Below are positions 33,900 through 41,388 of a stretch of 64,000 bases of DNA, one piece after another (the first letter of the stretch is position 1; each line of letters begins with the position of its first letter). The notes beneath the pieces are model-generated. The model did not search any database and was not told where the DNA came from. It was given only the letters and a program-made list of their open reading frames with translations. Origin of the DNA: Micromonospora luteifusca (GTDB lineage Bacteria; Actinomycetota; Actinomycetes; Mycobacteriales; Micromonosporaceae); NCBI RefSeq assembly GCF_016907275.1, contig NZ_JAFBBP010000001.1, positions 7,058,001 to 7,122,000 on the forward strand, read 5' to 3'. Both the position numbers and the translations under genes were made by a program.

Positions 33900-35156
33900 T
33901 CAGTTGACGTCGATACGCACCGAGTCGAAGGCGGGGGTCTGGTTGGCCCGCTCCATCATCGGCAGGCGGTGCGAGCCGTCACCGGCCCAGACCGAGCACT
34001 GCGCGGTACCCGACTCCGGCAGGCCCGGAATCTGAATCGTCACCTCGTCGGGCTGGGCGCCACCGCGGCCGTCCTCGGTGGCGACGAAGAACGCGGGCAC
34101 CTCCTGCGGCTCCGGCGGGGTGGTCAGGCTGTCCAACATCCGGCACGCGGTGTGGAAGTGGCCCCGGACCAGGCCCTGGGCGTTGAGCAGCGAGCTCTCC
34201 ACGTAGTAGCCACCCTGACCGGCGGCCAGGAAGCGGTCCCGGACCAGGTTGCGGGTGCTGACCCGCAGCGTGAACGCCTGGTTGCGGCCGACCTGGTCGG
34301 GGAACTGGGTGATCAGCAGGGACGGGTTGTTGGCGGCGGCGCCGACCTCACCGAACTCGGTGCTCACGCAGCGGTTGCCGATCTGGAAACCGTCGTGCGG
34401 CTGGAGCCGGCTCTCGTCGCAGTCGTTGGCCAGTACGCCGAGTCCGGCGCCGGGGGCGTTCCCACCACCGTTGTTGCCACCACCGTTGTTGCCGCCACCG
34501 GGGGTGGTGGTGGGCGTGCTGCCGCCACCGTTGTTGCCGCCCGTGTTGCCGGTGGGCTGCACCTGGCAGTCGGCGAGCTGCGCGAGACCCTGCGGCCGAG
34601 GTCCGACCCGGTCGATCGCGGTCGTGATCCGGTCCAGCACCGCGCGCCGCTTGCCGGCCAGCGGCTGGAGGATCGCGCTGCGGATGAACGCCTCACCCTT
34701 GTTGCCCTCGGCTGCCAGCCGACGGTCCGCCTCGGCGATCTGGGACTGCAACTGGGCGAGACCCCGGTCCACCTCGGCCCGCGCCTGGGCCGGCACCTGC
34801 GGCAGTTTGGCCGTCACATCGGGGCAGGCAATGGCCGTGCCGGTGCCCACCGTGCCGTCCTTGCCGTCCTCGCACTCGGGGACCGACTGCTGTCCGTCAC
34901 CCCAGTGATTACGCACCCACCGACCGTTCTGCCAGGTTCGGCTGGTCGAAGCGCCAGTCGGCGCGGTCGAGCCCGGGCTCGGCTCCACGCATTGCCCAGC
35001 CGCCGGACGTGGCTTATTTGTCCGCCGGTCCTGGGCCGACGAAATCTGGGTCACGGCGACGACTCCGCCGAAGACCACGAGCGTGCCGACAACGGCCAGC
35101 AGACGCTTGCTCCGCGCGTTGCCGGATGACCGGCGCGCCCGTGTGGACCTGCGCAT
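33900..35156 (-). CDS. Secreted or membrane-anchored protein of unknown function
   Basis: 418 aa from the ATG at 35156, with GAAGGAGA upstream. A basic N-terminus (RRSTRARRSSGNARSKR) and one hydrophobic segment (LLAVVGTLVVFGGVVAVTQI) give a signal peptide or anchor. Residues 45-200 include a helical stretch (QVPAQARAEVDRGLAQLQSQ). A Gly/Asn/Thr low-complexity linker (GGNNGGGSTPTTTPGGGNN) follows, then a C-terminal beta-rich domain from about 245, with LRVSTRNLVRDRFLAAGQGG and LVRGHFHTACRML and six or so cysteines in the mature protein. No enzyme motif is recognised. The linker is encoded by near-perfect CCACCACCGTTGTTG repeats, a likely site of length variation. Confidence 0.8.
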   Translation of the reverse strand: MRRSTRARRSSGNARSKRLLAVVGTLVVFGGVVAVTQISSAQDRRTNKPRPAAGQCVEPSPGSTAPTGASTSRTWQNGRWVRNHWGDGQQSVPECEDGKDGTVGTGTAIACPDVTAKLPQVPAQARAEVDRGLAQLQSQIAEADRRLAAEGNKGEAFIRSAILQPLAGKRRAVLDRITTAIDRVGPRPQGLAQLADCQVQPTGNTGGNNGGGSTPTTTPGGGNNGGGNNGGGNAPGAGLGVLANDCDESRLQPHDGFQIGNRCVSTEFGEVGAAANNPSLLITQFPDQVGRNQAFTLRVSTRNLVRDRFLAAGQGGYYVESSLLNAQGLVRGHFHTACRMLDSLTTPPEPQEVPAFFVATEDGRGGAQPDEVTIQIPGLPESGTAQCSVWAGDGSHRLPMMERANQTPAFDSVRIDVN

Positions 35157-35450
35157 CGAATTGCTCTCCTTCTCGATCCGGTAGTGGATTCCTGCCCTCG
35201 GCGGACCGACGGATGTGAGATGGCACGCCACGGCGGCGACCACCGTGGCCTGACCGGTAATGCGTCGATGGCCGACGATGCCCTTTCCGCACCGTCTCCC
35301 GCGTCAGGTCGACGCGGATGGGGAGATCCTGTTCATTCGCGCAGGAGTACGGGACGGCGACCGGGAAGGTTCAACCGGCGCACAGGAAATTGCCGCGATC
35401 CGGCACGGAGCCGGTGCGCAGCAGGAGTCAGCAGGTAGAACGGGCGCCCG
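35157..35450. other. 294-bp spacer, no supported gene
   Basis: Open frames here have Arg/Gly/Ser-biased, shadow-like composition and no matching ribosome sites. It holds the minus-strand promoter of the secreted-protein gene. I see no strong palindrome. Confidence 0.5.
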
Positions 35451-36332
35451 TCAGTCGGCGCAGAGGTGATCGAAGGCGAACCCGCCCACCAGTTCGTGGC
35501 GGCGCCGACTCAACGCGACGATCTGCGCGGTCAACTCGGTGCGCGGCAGCAGATCCGTGAGCGCATCCGTACGCAGCCGCTCGCCCACGGCGACCGTGGC
35601 GAGATCCTCGGCCAGTCGGGCCGGGTCGATGCCGCACGAAAAACGGTGCTCGGTCACCGAGACCCGCTCGACGAGGCACGCGTCGGGGCGGACCTGCACC
35701 CAACTCCACCCCTGCGCCGGCCCGTCCGCCCAGCGCACGTGCAGGCCTCGCACGATCGGGTCGGCGACCCGCCCGGCAACGTACGCCTCGACCACCGCCG
35801 CGCGGGTCAGCGCGCCGAGGTCGTTGACCGGCCCGGTCCGGCCGTCCGGCAGCCGACCGAGGATGTCCCGGAAGCCCACCGGTGCCGGTTCGTCCCCGGT
35901 GGCGGTCACCCCGGCACCGCCCGCCGCGTAGGCGCGAGCGTCGATCACGTACTCCACGAGGCGTCGGCCGTGCTCGGCCGCCCGCAACGTCGACGATCCG
36001 ATCCGCAGCACCGGCAGCCCGGCGGCCGCGCTCACCGCGTCCTTGAGGCGCTCGACGCGCTGCTCCGCCGAGCCGGCGGCCGGGACCGGGCCGATCTCCA
36101 CGGCGACGATCGCCCGGCCGGTGTCGGCGGCGCAGACCACGAAGTCGAAGCTGGCGCGGCTGGCAGAGCTCCACTGGCTGCCGGTGACGCCGGGCGGGCG
36201 ACCCTGCACCAGGTCACTGAGCCGGCGCGCCGGATAGGCCCGGTGGTCGGCGCGGCTGAGCAGCGTGTCGCGTCCACCGTCGGCGGGCACCGCCCGCAGG
36301 AAGCCGCGGTCGTCGCTGCCGATGCTCGTCAT
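35451..36332 (-). CDS. DUF2726-like (nuclease-fold) protein
   Basis: 293 aa from the ATG at 36332. The segment LLSRADHRAYPARRLSDLVQ, then FDFVVCAADTGRAIVAVEIG and QRVERLKDAVSAAAGLPVLRI, follows the DUF2726 pattern (a restriction-endonuclease-like fold with D-x-E-x-K-type residues). Here the acidic residue in FDFVVC and the Glu in AVEIG could be the pair. The C-terminal half has no recognised domain. It is divergent from the Asp23 cluster across a perfect CRP-type site. Enzymatic activity is uncertain. Confidence 0.65.
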   Translation of the reverse strand: MTSIGSDDRGFLRAVPADGGRDTLLSRADHRAYPARRLSDLVQGRPPGVTGSQWSSASRASFDFVVCAADTGRAIVAVEIGPVPAAGSAEQRVERLKDAVSAAAGLPVLRIGSSTLRAAEHGRRLVEYVIDARAYAAGGAGVTATGDEPAPVGFRDILGRLPDGRTGPVNDLGALTRAAVVEAYVAGRVADPIVRGLHVRWADGPAQGWSWVQVRPDACLVERVSVTEHRFSCGIDPARLAEDLATVAVGERLRTDALTDLLPRTELTAQIVALSRRRHELVGGFAFDHLCAD

Positions 36333-36405
36333 CTGCCTGATCCATCCGCCGGTCGGTCGAGCCGGGCCGAGTCTAGGTGGTCGATCATGGTCCACCGACT
36401 TCGGG

Positions 36406-36421
36406 TGTGATCGGGATCACA
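36406..36421. promoter_or_regulatory. Second perfect CRP-type palindrome TGTGA-N6-TCACA
   Basis: TGTGA (36406-36410) and TCACA (36417-36421) flank TCGGGA. It is followed at once by the palindrome GTCACGTGAC (36422-36431). A stress-sigma-like pair GTTC (36432) and GGGTGT (36450), 14 nt apart, lies just downstream toward the Asp23 cluster. The site lies in the 162-bp gap between divergent genes. Confidence 0.7.
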
Positions 36422-36494
36422 GTCACGTGACGTTCCAGGGATGGCCCCCGGGTGTATCCAGCGACCGTCGGTAACGGGCCGGCCGGAGGTGACC

Positions 36495-36686
36495 ATGTCG
36501 CGACAGCAGTTCGGCTTCCTCGCCGGGTTTCTCGCCGTAGCAGTCTGGGCGCTCGCCGGCGCCGGCGTGGCCGCCCTCGCCGTGCTCGCCGGCCTGCTCG
36601 GCTGGCTGGTGGTCCGGGTTCTCGACGGCGACCTCGCGGTGACCGGCCTCGGCGACCGCCACGGCGACCCGCGGCGACACCGATGA
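36495..36686 (+). CDS. Small membrane protein of the Asp23 cluster (DUF2273-like)
   Basis: 63 aa with GGAGGT perfectly placed before the ATG. Two short helices (FGFLAGFLAVAVWALAGAGV and LAVLAGLLGWLVVRVLDG) make up most of the protein, followed by a polar tail. Small DUF2273-type proteins of this kind accompany Asp23/Gls24 genes and are thought to help anchor the complex to the membrane. The stop overlaps the next ATG by 4 nt. Confidence 0.8.
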   Translation: MSRQQFGFLAGFLAVAVWALAGAGVAALAVLAGLLGWLVVRVLDGDLAVTGLGDRHGDPRRHR

Positions 36687-37057
36687 CCACCCGTCCGGTC
36701 GCGGGGACGAGCCCCGGCACCAACCTGGCCACCGGGTCGGACCGTCACCCGGCCGACGCGGCGGACGTCGCACGGATCGCGGTCCAGGCAGCCGGCCTGG
36801 TGCCGGGCGTGTCCGTCGTCCGTCCGGCAGCGGTCCGCCTGGACGACCGGTCCGTCGGGCTCGACCTGCACCTGATCACCTGGTACGGGCACAGCGTGCC
36901 AACCATCGCCGAGACGGTCCGGACGGTGGTCGCCGACCGGGTGGCCGCGACCACCGGGCTCAGCGTGGCGGTGGTGACCGTCACCGTGGACGACCTGCTC
37001 GTCCCCGGCGTGGACGTCTCCGCAGCCCCCGCGACCGTCCGGCCGGCGGACGGCTGA
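36683..37057 (+). CDS. Asp23/Gls24 family envelope stress response protein
   Basis: 124 aa. After a 25-residue polar start, the domain reads VARIAVQAAGLVPGVSVVRP, then VGLDLHLITWYGHSVPTIAE and TVRTVVADRVAATTGLSVAV: the Asp23/Gls24 pattern of alternating beta strands and long helices. In Gram-positive bacteria, Asp23 proteins coat the inner membrane face and buffer cell-wall stress. It is coupled to the small membrane gene before it and lies 1 nt before the next. Confidence 0.88.
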   Translation: MTTRPVAGTSPGTNLATGSDRHPADAADVARIAVQAAGLVPGVSVVRPAAVRLDDRSVGLDLHLITWYGHSVPTIAETVRTVVADRVAATTGLSVAVVTVTVDDLLVPGVDVSAAPATVRPADG

Positions 37058-37058
37058 G

Positions 37059-37580
37059 ATGCGGAGCGCCAACCGGGTCGCCTCGCTCCTGCTGGCCGCC
37101 GCACTGCTCGTCGGCGGGTCACTGGCGGCCGTCCAGGCACTGCTGCTCGCCCTGGACCGCCCGACGCCGCTCGACACCACCGGGTGGTTCGCCACCCTGA
37201 GCAGCACCCGGTGGCGTGAACCGACGGTCCGGGCCGTGGCCGGCGCGGCCCTCCTGCTGGGCCTAGCCATCCTGATCGCCCAACTGCGCCCATGGACGCC
37301 GGTGCGGTTGCGCACCGACGAACGCGACGGCTGGTACCTGCACCGGCGCTGCGTGGAGCGGCGGCTGGCCGACGCCGCCAGCGCCGTCCCGGGCGTCCGC
37401 CGCGCCCGGGTCCGGGTCCGCCGGCGCGGCGGCCAGTGGCGCCCCCGGGTGCGCGCGACCGGCGACCCGGCGGCCCGGGCGGAGATCGAGTACGCGGTGC
37501 ACCAGGAGTTGCACCGGCTCACCGCGCCACGCCCCGGCCGGATCGACGTCCGGCTCCAGCCTCGGCGGCGGCCGGCATGA
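37059..37580 (+). CDS. DUF6286-like membrane protein of the Asp23 cluster
   Basis: 173 aa with two membrane helices (VASLLLAAALLVGGSLAAVQ and AVAGAALLLGLAILIAQL) around a short external loop, then a cytoplasmic domain (about 85-173). Segments CVERRLADAASAVPGVRRAR and AEIEYAVHQELHRLT give it an Asp23-like alpha/beta look. It is a standard member of actinobacterial Asp23 clusters. It ends in an ATGA overlap with the next gene. Confidence 0.8.
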   Translation: MRSANRVASLLLAAALLVGGSLAAVQALLLALDRPTPLDTTGWFATLSSTRWREPTVRAVAGAALLLGLAILIAQLRPWTPVRLRTDERDGWYLHRRCVERRLADAASAVPGVRRARVRVRRRGGQWRPRVRATGDPAARAEIEYAVHQELHRLTAPRPGRIDVRLQPRRRPA

Positions 37581-38137
37581 CCAACGCCGGGCACCGCCTG
37601 CTGTGGACCATCATCGCGCTGCTGCTGGTGGCGGGCGGCGCAGCGGCGCTGGCTGCCGGCTTCGGCACCCTGCGCGGCGCCGATCCTCAGGCGGTGCTGC
37701 TCAGCGCCGGTCTGGTGGATCGGTGGCGGACGGCCGCGCCGTGGAGCACCCTGGCCGTGGCGGTCGCCGGGGCGCTCATCGCCCTGGCCGGGCAGCGCCT
37801 GCTGGCCCGGGAGTTGCAGCGACCCGCTGGCCGGCTGCGCGGCACCCTGAGCCACCCTGGGCGCCGCCCGGGCCGGACCCGGATGGCCGCCGACGTCCTC
37901 GCCGACGCGCTGGCTCGGGACCTGACCGGCAACCCCGGTGTACGTCGGGCCCGCGTGGTGCTCACCGGTGAACCACCGCACCCCGACGTGTGGATCCGGG
38001 TGGACCTGACGGCCGACGCGCCGGCCGCCGGCGTACGCGAGCACGTGCGCGCGGCGGTCCGCCGATTCGCGGCGACGGCCGACTGCCAGCCGGCGCACCT
38101 CGACGTGACCGCCCGCGTCGAGCCCGGCCAACCCTGA
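37577..38137 (+). CDS. AmaP-like alkaline shock membrane protein
   Basis: 186 aa, ATG overlapping the previous stop. Two membrane helices (LLWTIIALLLVAGGAAALAA and LAVAVAGALIALAGQRLLAR) precede a cytoplasmic domain (MAADVLADALARDLTGNPGV, VWIRVDLTADAPAAGVREHV). The layout matches AmaP, the membrane anchor of Asp23 in staphylococci. It is the last gene of the four-gene unit, in which an anchor and coat proteins are made together. Confidence 0.78.
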   Translation: MTNAGHRLLWTIIALLLVAGGAAALAAGFGTLRGADPQAVLLSAGLVDRWRTAAPWSTLAVAVAGALIALAGQRLLARELQRPAGRLRGTLSHPGRRPGRTRMAADVLADALARDLTGNPGVRRARVVLTGEPPHPDVWIRVDLTADAPAAGVREHVRAAVRRFAATADCQPAHLDVTARVEPGQP

Positions 38138-38204
38138 GCCAGGGCCGCGCCCACCCGGCGGGCATGATCGGTGCCGGGACGGGTGGCGGACGGAGGTACT
38201 CGGG

Positions 38205-38930
38205 GTGCGGGTGGTGTCGCTGGTGCCGTCGCTGACCGAGGCGGTGGCGATGACCCTGCCGGGAGTGTTGGTCGGGGCGACGGACTGGTGCAGCCACCCA
38301 GTCGGGCTGGACGTCGCCCGGGTTGGCGGTAGCAAGTACCCCGACCTGGACCGGGTCCACGCGCTGCGGCCGGACCTGGTGCTGCTGAACGTGGAGGAGA
38401 ACCGCCGGGCCGACGCGGACGCGCTGCGGGCGGCCGGCGTGCCGGTTCGGGTCACCTATCCGCGTACCGTTCCGGGTGCGTTGACCGAGCTGGGCGAGCT
38501 GCTGGCCGAGCTGGGTGCGTCGGCGGAGCCGGCCTGGCTGCGGGACGCCCGCCGGGCGTGGGCCGAGCCGCCCCGGCTGGCACCGCCCCGCCGCGCGGTG
38601 GTGCCGGTCTGGCGGCGTCCCTGGGTGGTGCTCGGCGGTGACACGTTCGCCGGTGACGTGCTGCGCCGCCTCGGCGTGGTCAACGCCTACGACGAGCACC
38701 CCGAGCGCTATCCCCGCCCGAGCATCACCGAGCTGCGCGAGCGGGAGCCGGAGCTGGTGGTGCTGCCCGACGAGCCGTACGACTTCACCGCCGACGACGG
38801 GCCGGAGGCGTTCCCTGGCGTACCGTGCGCTCTGCTCTCCGGTCGGCATCTCACCTGGTACGGCCCCTCGCTGGCCGAAGCACCCGCGGTGCTGGCCGAC
38901 CAACTGTCCCGACCGGTTCTGGCCCGCTGA
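38205..38930 (+). CDS. Helical-backbone metal-receptor (BtuF-like) protein, cytoplasmic
   Basis: 241 aa, GTG start with GGAGG 8 nt upstream. It has the fold of iron or cobalamin ABC binding proteins: MRVVSLVPSLTEAVAMTL, LVGATDWCSHP, ALRPDLVLLNVEENR and VLGGDTFAGDVLRRLGVVNA. Unlike true BtuF/FepB proteins, it starts directly with the first strand and has neither signal peptide nor lipobox, and no transporter genes adjoin. Such free-standing forms are known, but their ligand is not established. Confidence 0.85.
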   Translation: MRVVSLVPSLTEAVAMTLPGVLVGATDWCSHPVGLDVARVGGSKYPDLDRVHALRPDLVLLNVEENRRADADALRAAGVPVRVTYPRTVPGALTELGELLAELGASAEPAWLRDARRAWAEPPRLAPPRRAVVPVWRRPWVVLGGDTFAGDVLRRLGVVNAYDEHPERYPRPSITELREREPELVVLPDEPYDFTADDGPEAFPGVPCALLSGRHLTWYGPSLAEAPAVLADQLSRPVLAR

Positions 38931-38960
38931 CCCCGGCGTCTCAGTGGACAGTCCGGCTGC

Positions 38961-39920
38961 TCAGCCGTGGGCCCCGGGACGACGCGCGACCACCACGCTC
39001 GCGCCGATGGAGACCGCCAGGGTCAGCACCACCACCGCGAGGGTCAACCAGACCGGCAGCTTGCCCACCGGCGTCTCGGCGAGGATCAGCTTCAGCCCCG
39101 CGAAGGCCAGCAGCAACGCCAGCCCGTAGCGCAGGTAGCCGAAGTGTCGCAGCAGGCCCGCGAGGCAGAAGTAGAGGCTGCGCAGCCCCAGTACGGCGAA
39201 CGCGGTGGCCGACCAGACCAGGAAGGTGTTGGTGGTGATGGCGAGGATCGCCGCCACCGAGTCGATGGCGAAGACCACGTCGGTGGCCTCGATGGCGACG
39301 AGCGCCACCAGCAACAGCGTCGCCACCCGCCGGTCTGCCACCCGGGCGGTGAACCGGTCGCGGTGGTACCGGGCGTCGGTGGGCACCAGCCGGCGGAACA
39401 GCCGGACCACGACATTGCGTTCGGGGTCGACGTCCGGCTTCCCGCGTACCGCCAGCCGCCAGCCGGTCCAGATCAGGAAGGCGCCCAGCACGAACCCGGC
39501 CCAGGTGAGCCGGTCCAGCAACTCGGCGCCGGCGAAGATGAACAGCAGGCGGAAGACGAGCGCCCCCACGACGCCCCAGAACAGCACCTTGTGCTGATAG
39601 CCCGGCGGCACCTGGAAGTAGCCGAAGAGCAGGGCGAAGACGAACACGTTGTCCACCGAGAGCGCCTTTTCCAGCAGGTAGCCGGAGAAGTACGCGATGG
39701 CCGGGTCGCCGCCGAGGCCCCACCACACGACCAACCCGAACAGCAGGCCCGCGCCGATCCAGACGGCGCTCCAGAGCAGCGCCTCGCCCAGCTCGATGAC
39801 GTGGTTGTCCCGGTGCAGGAGCACGTCCACGGCGAGCATCACCGCGATCACCCCGCCGACCGCCGCCCAGGCCCACAGCGGGACCGCGACCGTCGCCTCA
39901 GCCACCGACGCCCTCCGCAT
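38961..39920 (-). CDS. TerC family integral membrane protein
   Basis: 319 aa with about nine helices. Diagnostic segments: GYLLEKALSVDNVFVFALLF and VALVAIEATDVVFAIDSVAA, each with the conserved acidic residue inside a membrane helix. TerC proteins are linked to tellurite resistance and, in many bacteria, to manganese export that loads secreted metalloenzymes. No ter operon genes adjoin, so the housekeeping manganese role is more likely. The start at 39920 (ATG) is uncertain by a few codons. Confidence 0.92.
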   Translation of the reverse strand: MRRASVAEATVAVPLWAWAAVGGVIAVMLAVDVLLHRDNHVIELGEALLWSAVWIGAGLLFGLVVWWGLGGDPAIAYFSGYLLEKALSVDNVFVFALLFGYFQVPPGYQHKVLFWGVVGALVFRLLFIFAGAELLDRLTWAGFVLGAFLIWTGWRLAVRGKPDVDPERNVVVRLFRRLVPTDARYHRDRFTARVADRRVATLLLVALVAIEATDVVFAIDSVAAILAITTNTFLVWSATAFAVLGLRSLYFCLAGLLRHFGYLRYGLALLLAFAGLKLILAETPVGKLPVWLTLAVVVLTLAVSIGASVVVARRPGAHG

Positions 39921-40245
39921 CGACCACGGTGCACCCGCACCGCCCGCTACCCCGCCGGCCGGCCGTTCCCGAGCCTAGGCGAACGCGCGCCCACCCGTCC
40001 GCGCTCCGCGAGCAGCTCACCCGCTCGTGCACCGCCGCACCCCACCCCCCGTCCCGCCGATCTTGCACCTGCTGCCCCGACGAAGGGCGCGATCCGCCGC
40101 ACATCGGCAACAGAAAGTGCAAGATCGGCGGGGCCGTGTGGGGGCGAGGGCGGGGTGGGGGCGGGTCTGCCGCACATTGGTGAGGGGTGATCCGGCAGGA
40201 TCGACGGTGACCGGACACATCACCCAACACGGCAGGAGACCCCGC
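39921..40245. other. 325-bp spacer with a large palindromic repeat
   Basis: No gene. It contains an imperfect 81-bp inverted repeat at 40053-40133 (listed separately) and the FKBP promoter region. The GGGGCGAGGGCGGGG-type G-run at 40140-40170 could form non-B DNA. Confidence 0.6.
40053..40133. repeat. REP/MITE-like palindromic element
   Basis: The left arm 40053-40076 (CCCGCCGATCTTGCACCTGC...) is the near-exact reverse complement of the right arm 40106-40133 (...AGTGCAAGATCGGCGGG), with 18 perfect terminal matches and a 29-nt centre. The structured arms and intergenic position fit a dispersed actinobacterial palindrome. Whether it is repeated elsewhere cannot be seen here. Confidence 0.75.
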
Positions 40246-40638
40246 ATGAACCAGGCAGCAGGCGCCCGATCGGGCAAGCCCGAGGTGGGTCCGATCGAGG
40301 GTGCACCGCCGGCCGAGCTCGTGGTCGAGGACCTCACCGTGGGCGAGGGCCCGCAGGCCGAGCCGGGCCAGCTGGCCAGCGTGCACTACGTCGGCGTGTC
40401 GCACTCCACCGGCGCCGAGTTCGACTCGTCCTGGAACCGAGGCGAGGCGTTCGAGTTCCCGCTCGGCGGCGGTCAGGTCATCGCCGGCTGGGACCAGGGT
40501 GTCGTCGGCATGCGTGTCGGCGGCCGTCGCCGCCTCACCATCCCGCCGCACCTGGGCTATGGCGACCGCGGCGCGGCCGGCGTCATCAAGCCGGGCGAGA
40601 CGCTGGTCTTCGTCGTCGACCTGCTCGGCGTGCGCTGA
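40246..40638 (+). CDS. FKBP-type peptidyl-prolyl cis-trans isomerase
   Basis: 130 aa, ATG with AGGAG 9 nt upstream. It is a single FKBP domain (about residues 30-130): VHYVGVSHSTGAEFDSSWNR, FEFPLGGGQVIAGWDQGVVG and LTIPPHLGYGDRGAAGVIKP, then TLVFVVDLLGV. The aromatic pocket residues (Tyr, Phe, Trp, Tyr, Phe) are present. There is no signal peptide, so it is cytoplasmic. It helps proline-limited folding. Confidence 0.95.
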   Translation: MNQAAGARSGKPEVGPIEGAPPAELVVEDLTVGEGPQAEPGQLASVHYVGVSHSTGAEFDSSWNRGEAFEFPLGGGQVIAGWDQGVVGMRVGGRRRLTIPPHLGYGDRGAAGVIKPGETLVFVVDLLGVR

Positions 40639-40649
40639 CCGACTCTCGG

Positions 40650-40677
40650 GGGGTCGTCGGCCCACGCCGGCGACCCC
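40650..40677. terminator. FKBP gene terminator
   Basis: A 12-bp stem (40650-40661 with 40666-40677, one G-U pair) with a CCAC loop lies 12 nt after the stop. Confidence 0.8.
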
Positions 40678-40688
40678 ACCGCAGGCTC

Positions 40689-40753
40689 GGGCCGGATCAG
40701 GCGGCCAACTGCGGGTGTGCGGGCCGGTCAGGCGGCCAACTGCAGGTGTGCGG
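40689..40753. repeat. 32-bp tandem duplication covering the 3' end of the STAS gene
   Basis: 40689-40722 and 40721-40753 are near-identical (one 1-nt indel and one substitution). The duplication copies the last eight codons and stop of the STAS gene beyond its present stop. Confidence 0.85.
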
Positions 40754-41114
40754 TCGAGGCCACCGGGCGACGCGCGGCCTCGACCACCCGGGCCAGCTCC
40801 AGAATCGACATCACCCGGTGCAGACCGGTGGCACGCAGCACCCGCGCCACCACCGGGCTCGGGTCGACCAGGACGAGCTCGCCGCCGCGGGCCCGGACGC
40901 GCAGATGCGCGGCGAGCAACGTGCGGACGCCGGCGGCGGAGAGCAGTCGCAGCTCGGACAGCTCCAGCTGGAGCACCCGGCGGGCCGGCGCGGACCACAA
41001 CGCGGACCGGAACGCGGCCACCGTGGCGATGTCGACCTCGCCGGCCACCCGCATGAGGACCACCTGGTCCCCCACGCTGACCTGCACATCGAGCCGGTCG
41101 CTCTGCTCTCCCAT
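40728..41114 (-). CDS. STAS-domain anti-sigma-factor antagonist
   Basis: 128 aa from the ATG at 41114; an upstream GTG at 41138 is possible. It is a single STAS domain: VVLMRVAGEVDIATVAAFRS, LQLELSELRLLSAAGVRTLL, then GELVLVDPSPVVARVL. The usual phospho-switch motif is DSSG or D(S/T)xG; here the matching loop is LLSAAGV, keeping a Ser but lacking the preceding Asp. No anti-sigma kinase or sigma gene is adjacent, so it acts in trans or has drifted. A 9-bp hairpin (41188-41218) lies in its upstream region. Confidence 0.85.
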   Translation of the reverse strand: MGEQSDRLDVQVSVGDQVVLMRVAGEVDIATVAAFRSALWSAPARRVLQLELSELRLLSAAGVRTLLAAHLRVRARGGELVLVDPSPVVARVLRATGLHRVMSILELARVVEAARRPVASTAHLQLAA

Positions 41115-41388
41115 GCCCAGAAATCTAGCCGCCACCACCGACAGTTTCGCCCCTCGACGGAGTGATTCCGGGTACGCCCAGGGTCATACCCCGAGGCACC
41201 CCTCATCCCCCTCGGGGTGGAGACCAGGGGCGGCGGCCTCGGCGACCACCGAACGCCTGCCCGGGCGGTGAACCACTCCAGGTCAGCGGAACATCCCGAC
41301 CGCACCGACACGGTCTTGTTCACGCGCTCGGCACGCCGCCGGAGCGACGATTCGGGAGTGGCCGGCACCGGCGGTGGAGAATAGGCCG

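Noticed and set aside
35184-35438. Small plus-strand frame between the secreted-protein and DUF2726-like genes
   Set aside because: Shadow-like composition and no Shine-Dalgarno sequence; it covers a promoter region.
36329-38455. 708-codon antisense frame over the Asp23 cluster
   Set aside because: Four short, coupled genes with ribosome sites and family matches occupy the other strand.
38205-38930. BtuF/FepB-type ABC importer component
   Set aside because: There is no signal peptide or lipobox, and no permease or ATPase genes adjoin, so it was called a free-standing protein.
38961-39920. Tellurite resistance operon
   Set aside because: Only TerC is present; no terB, terD or terZ relatives are nearby.
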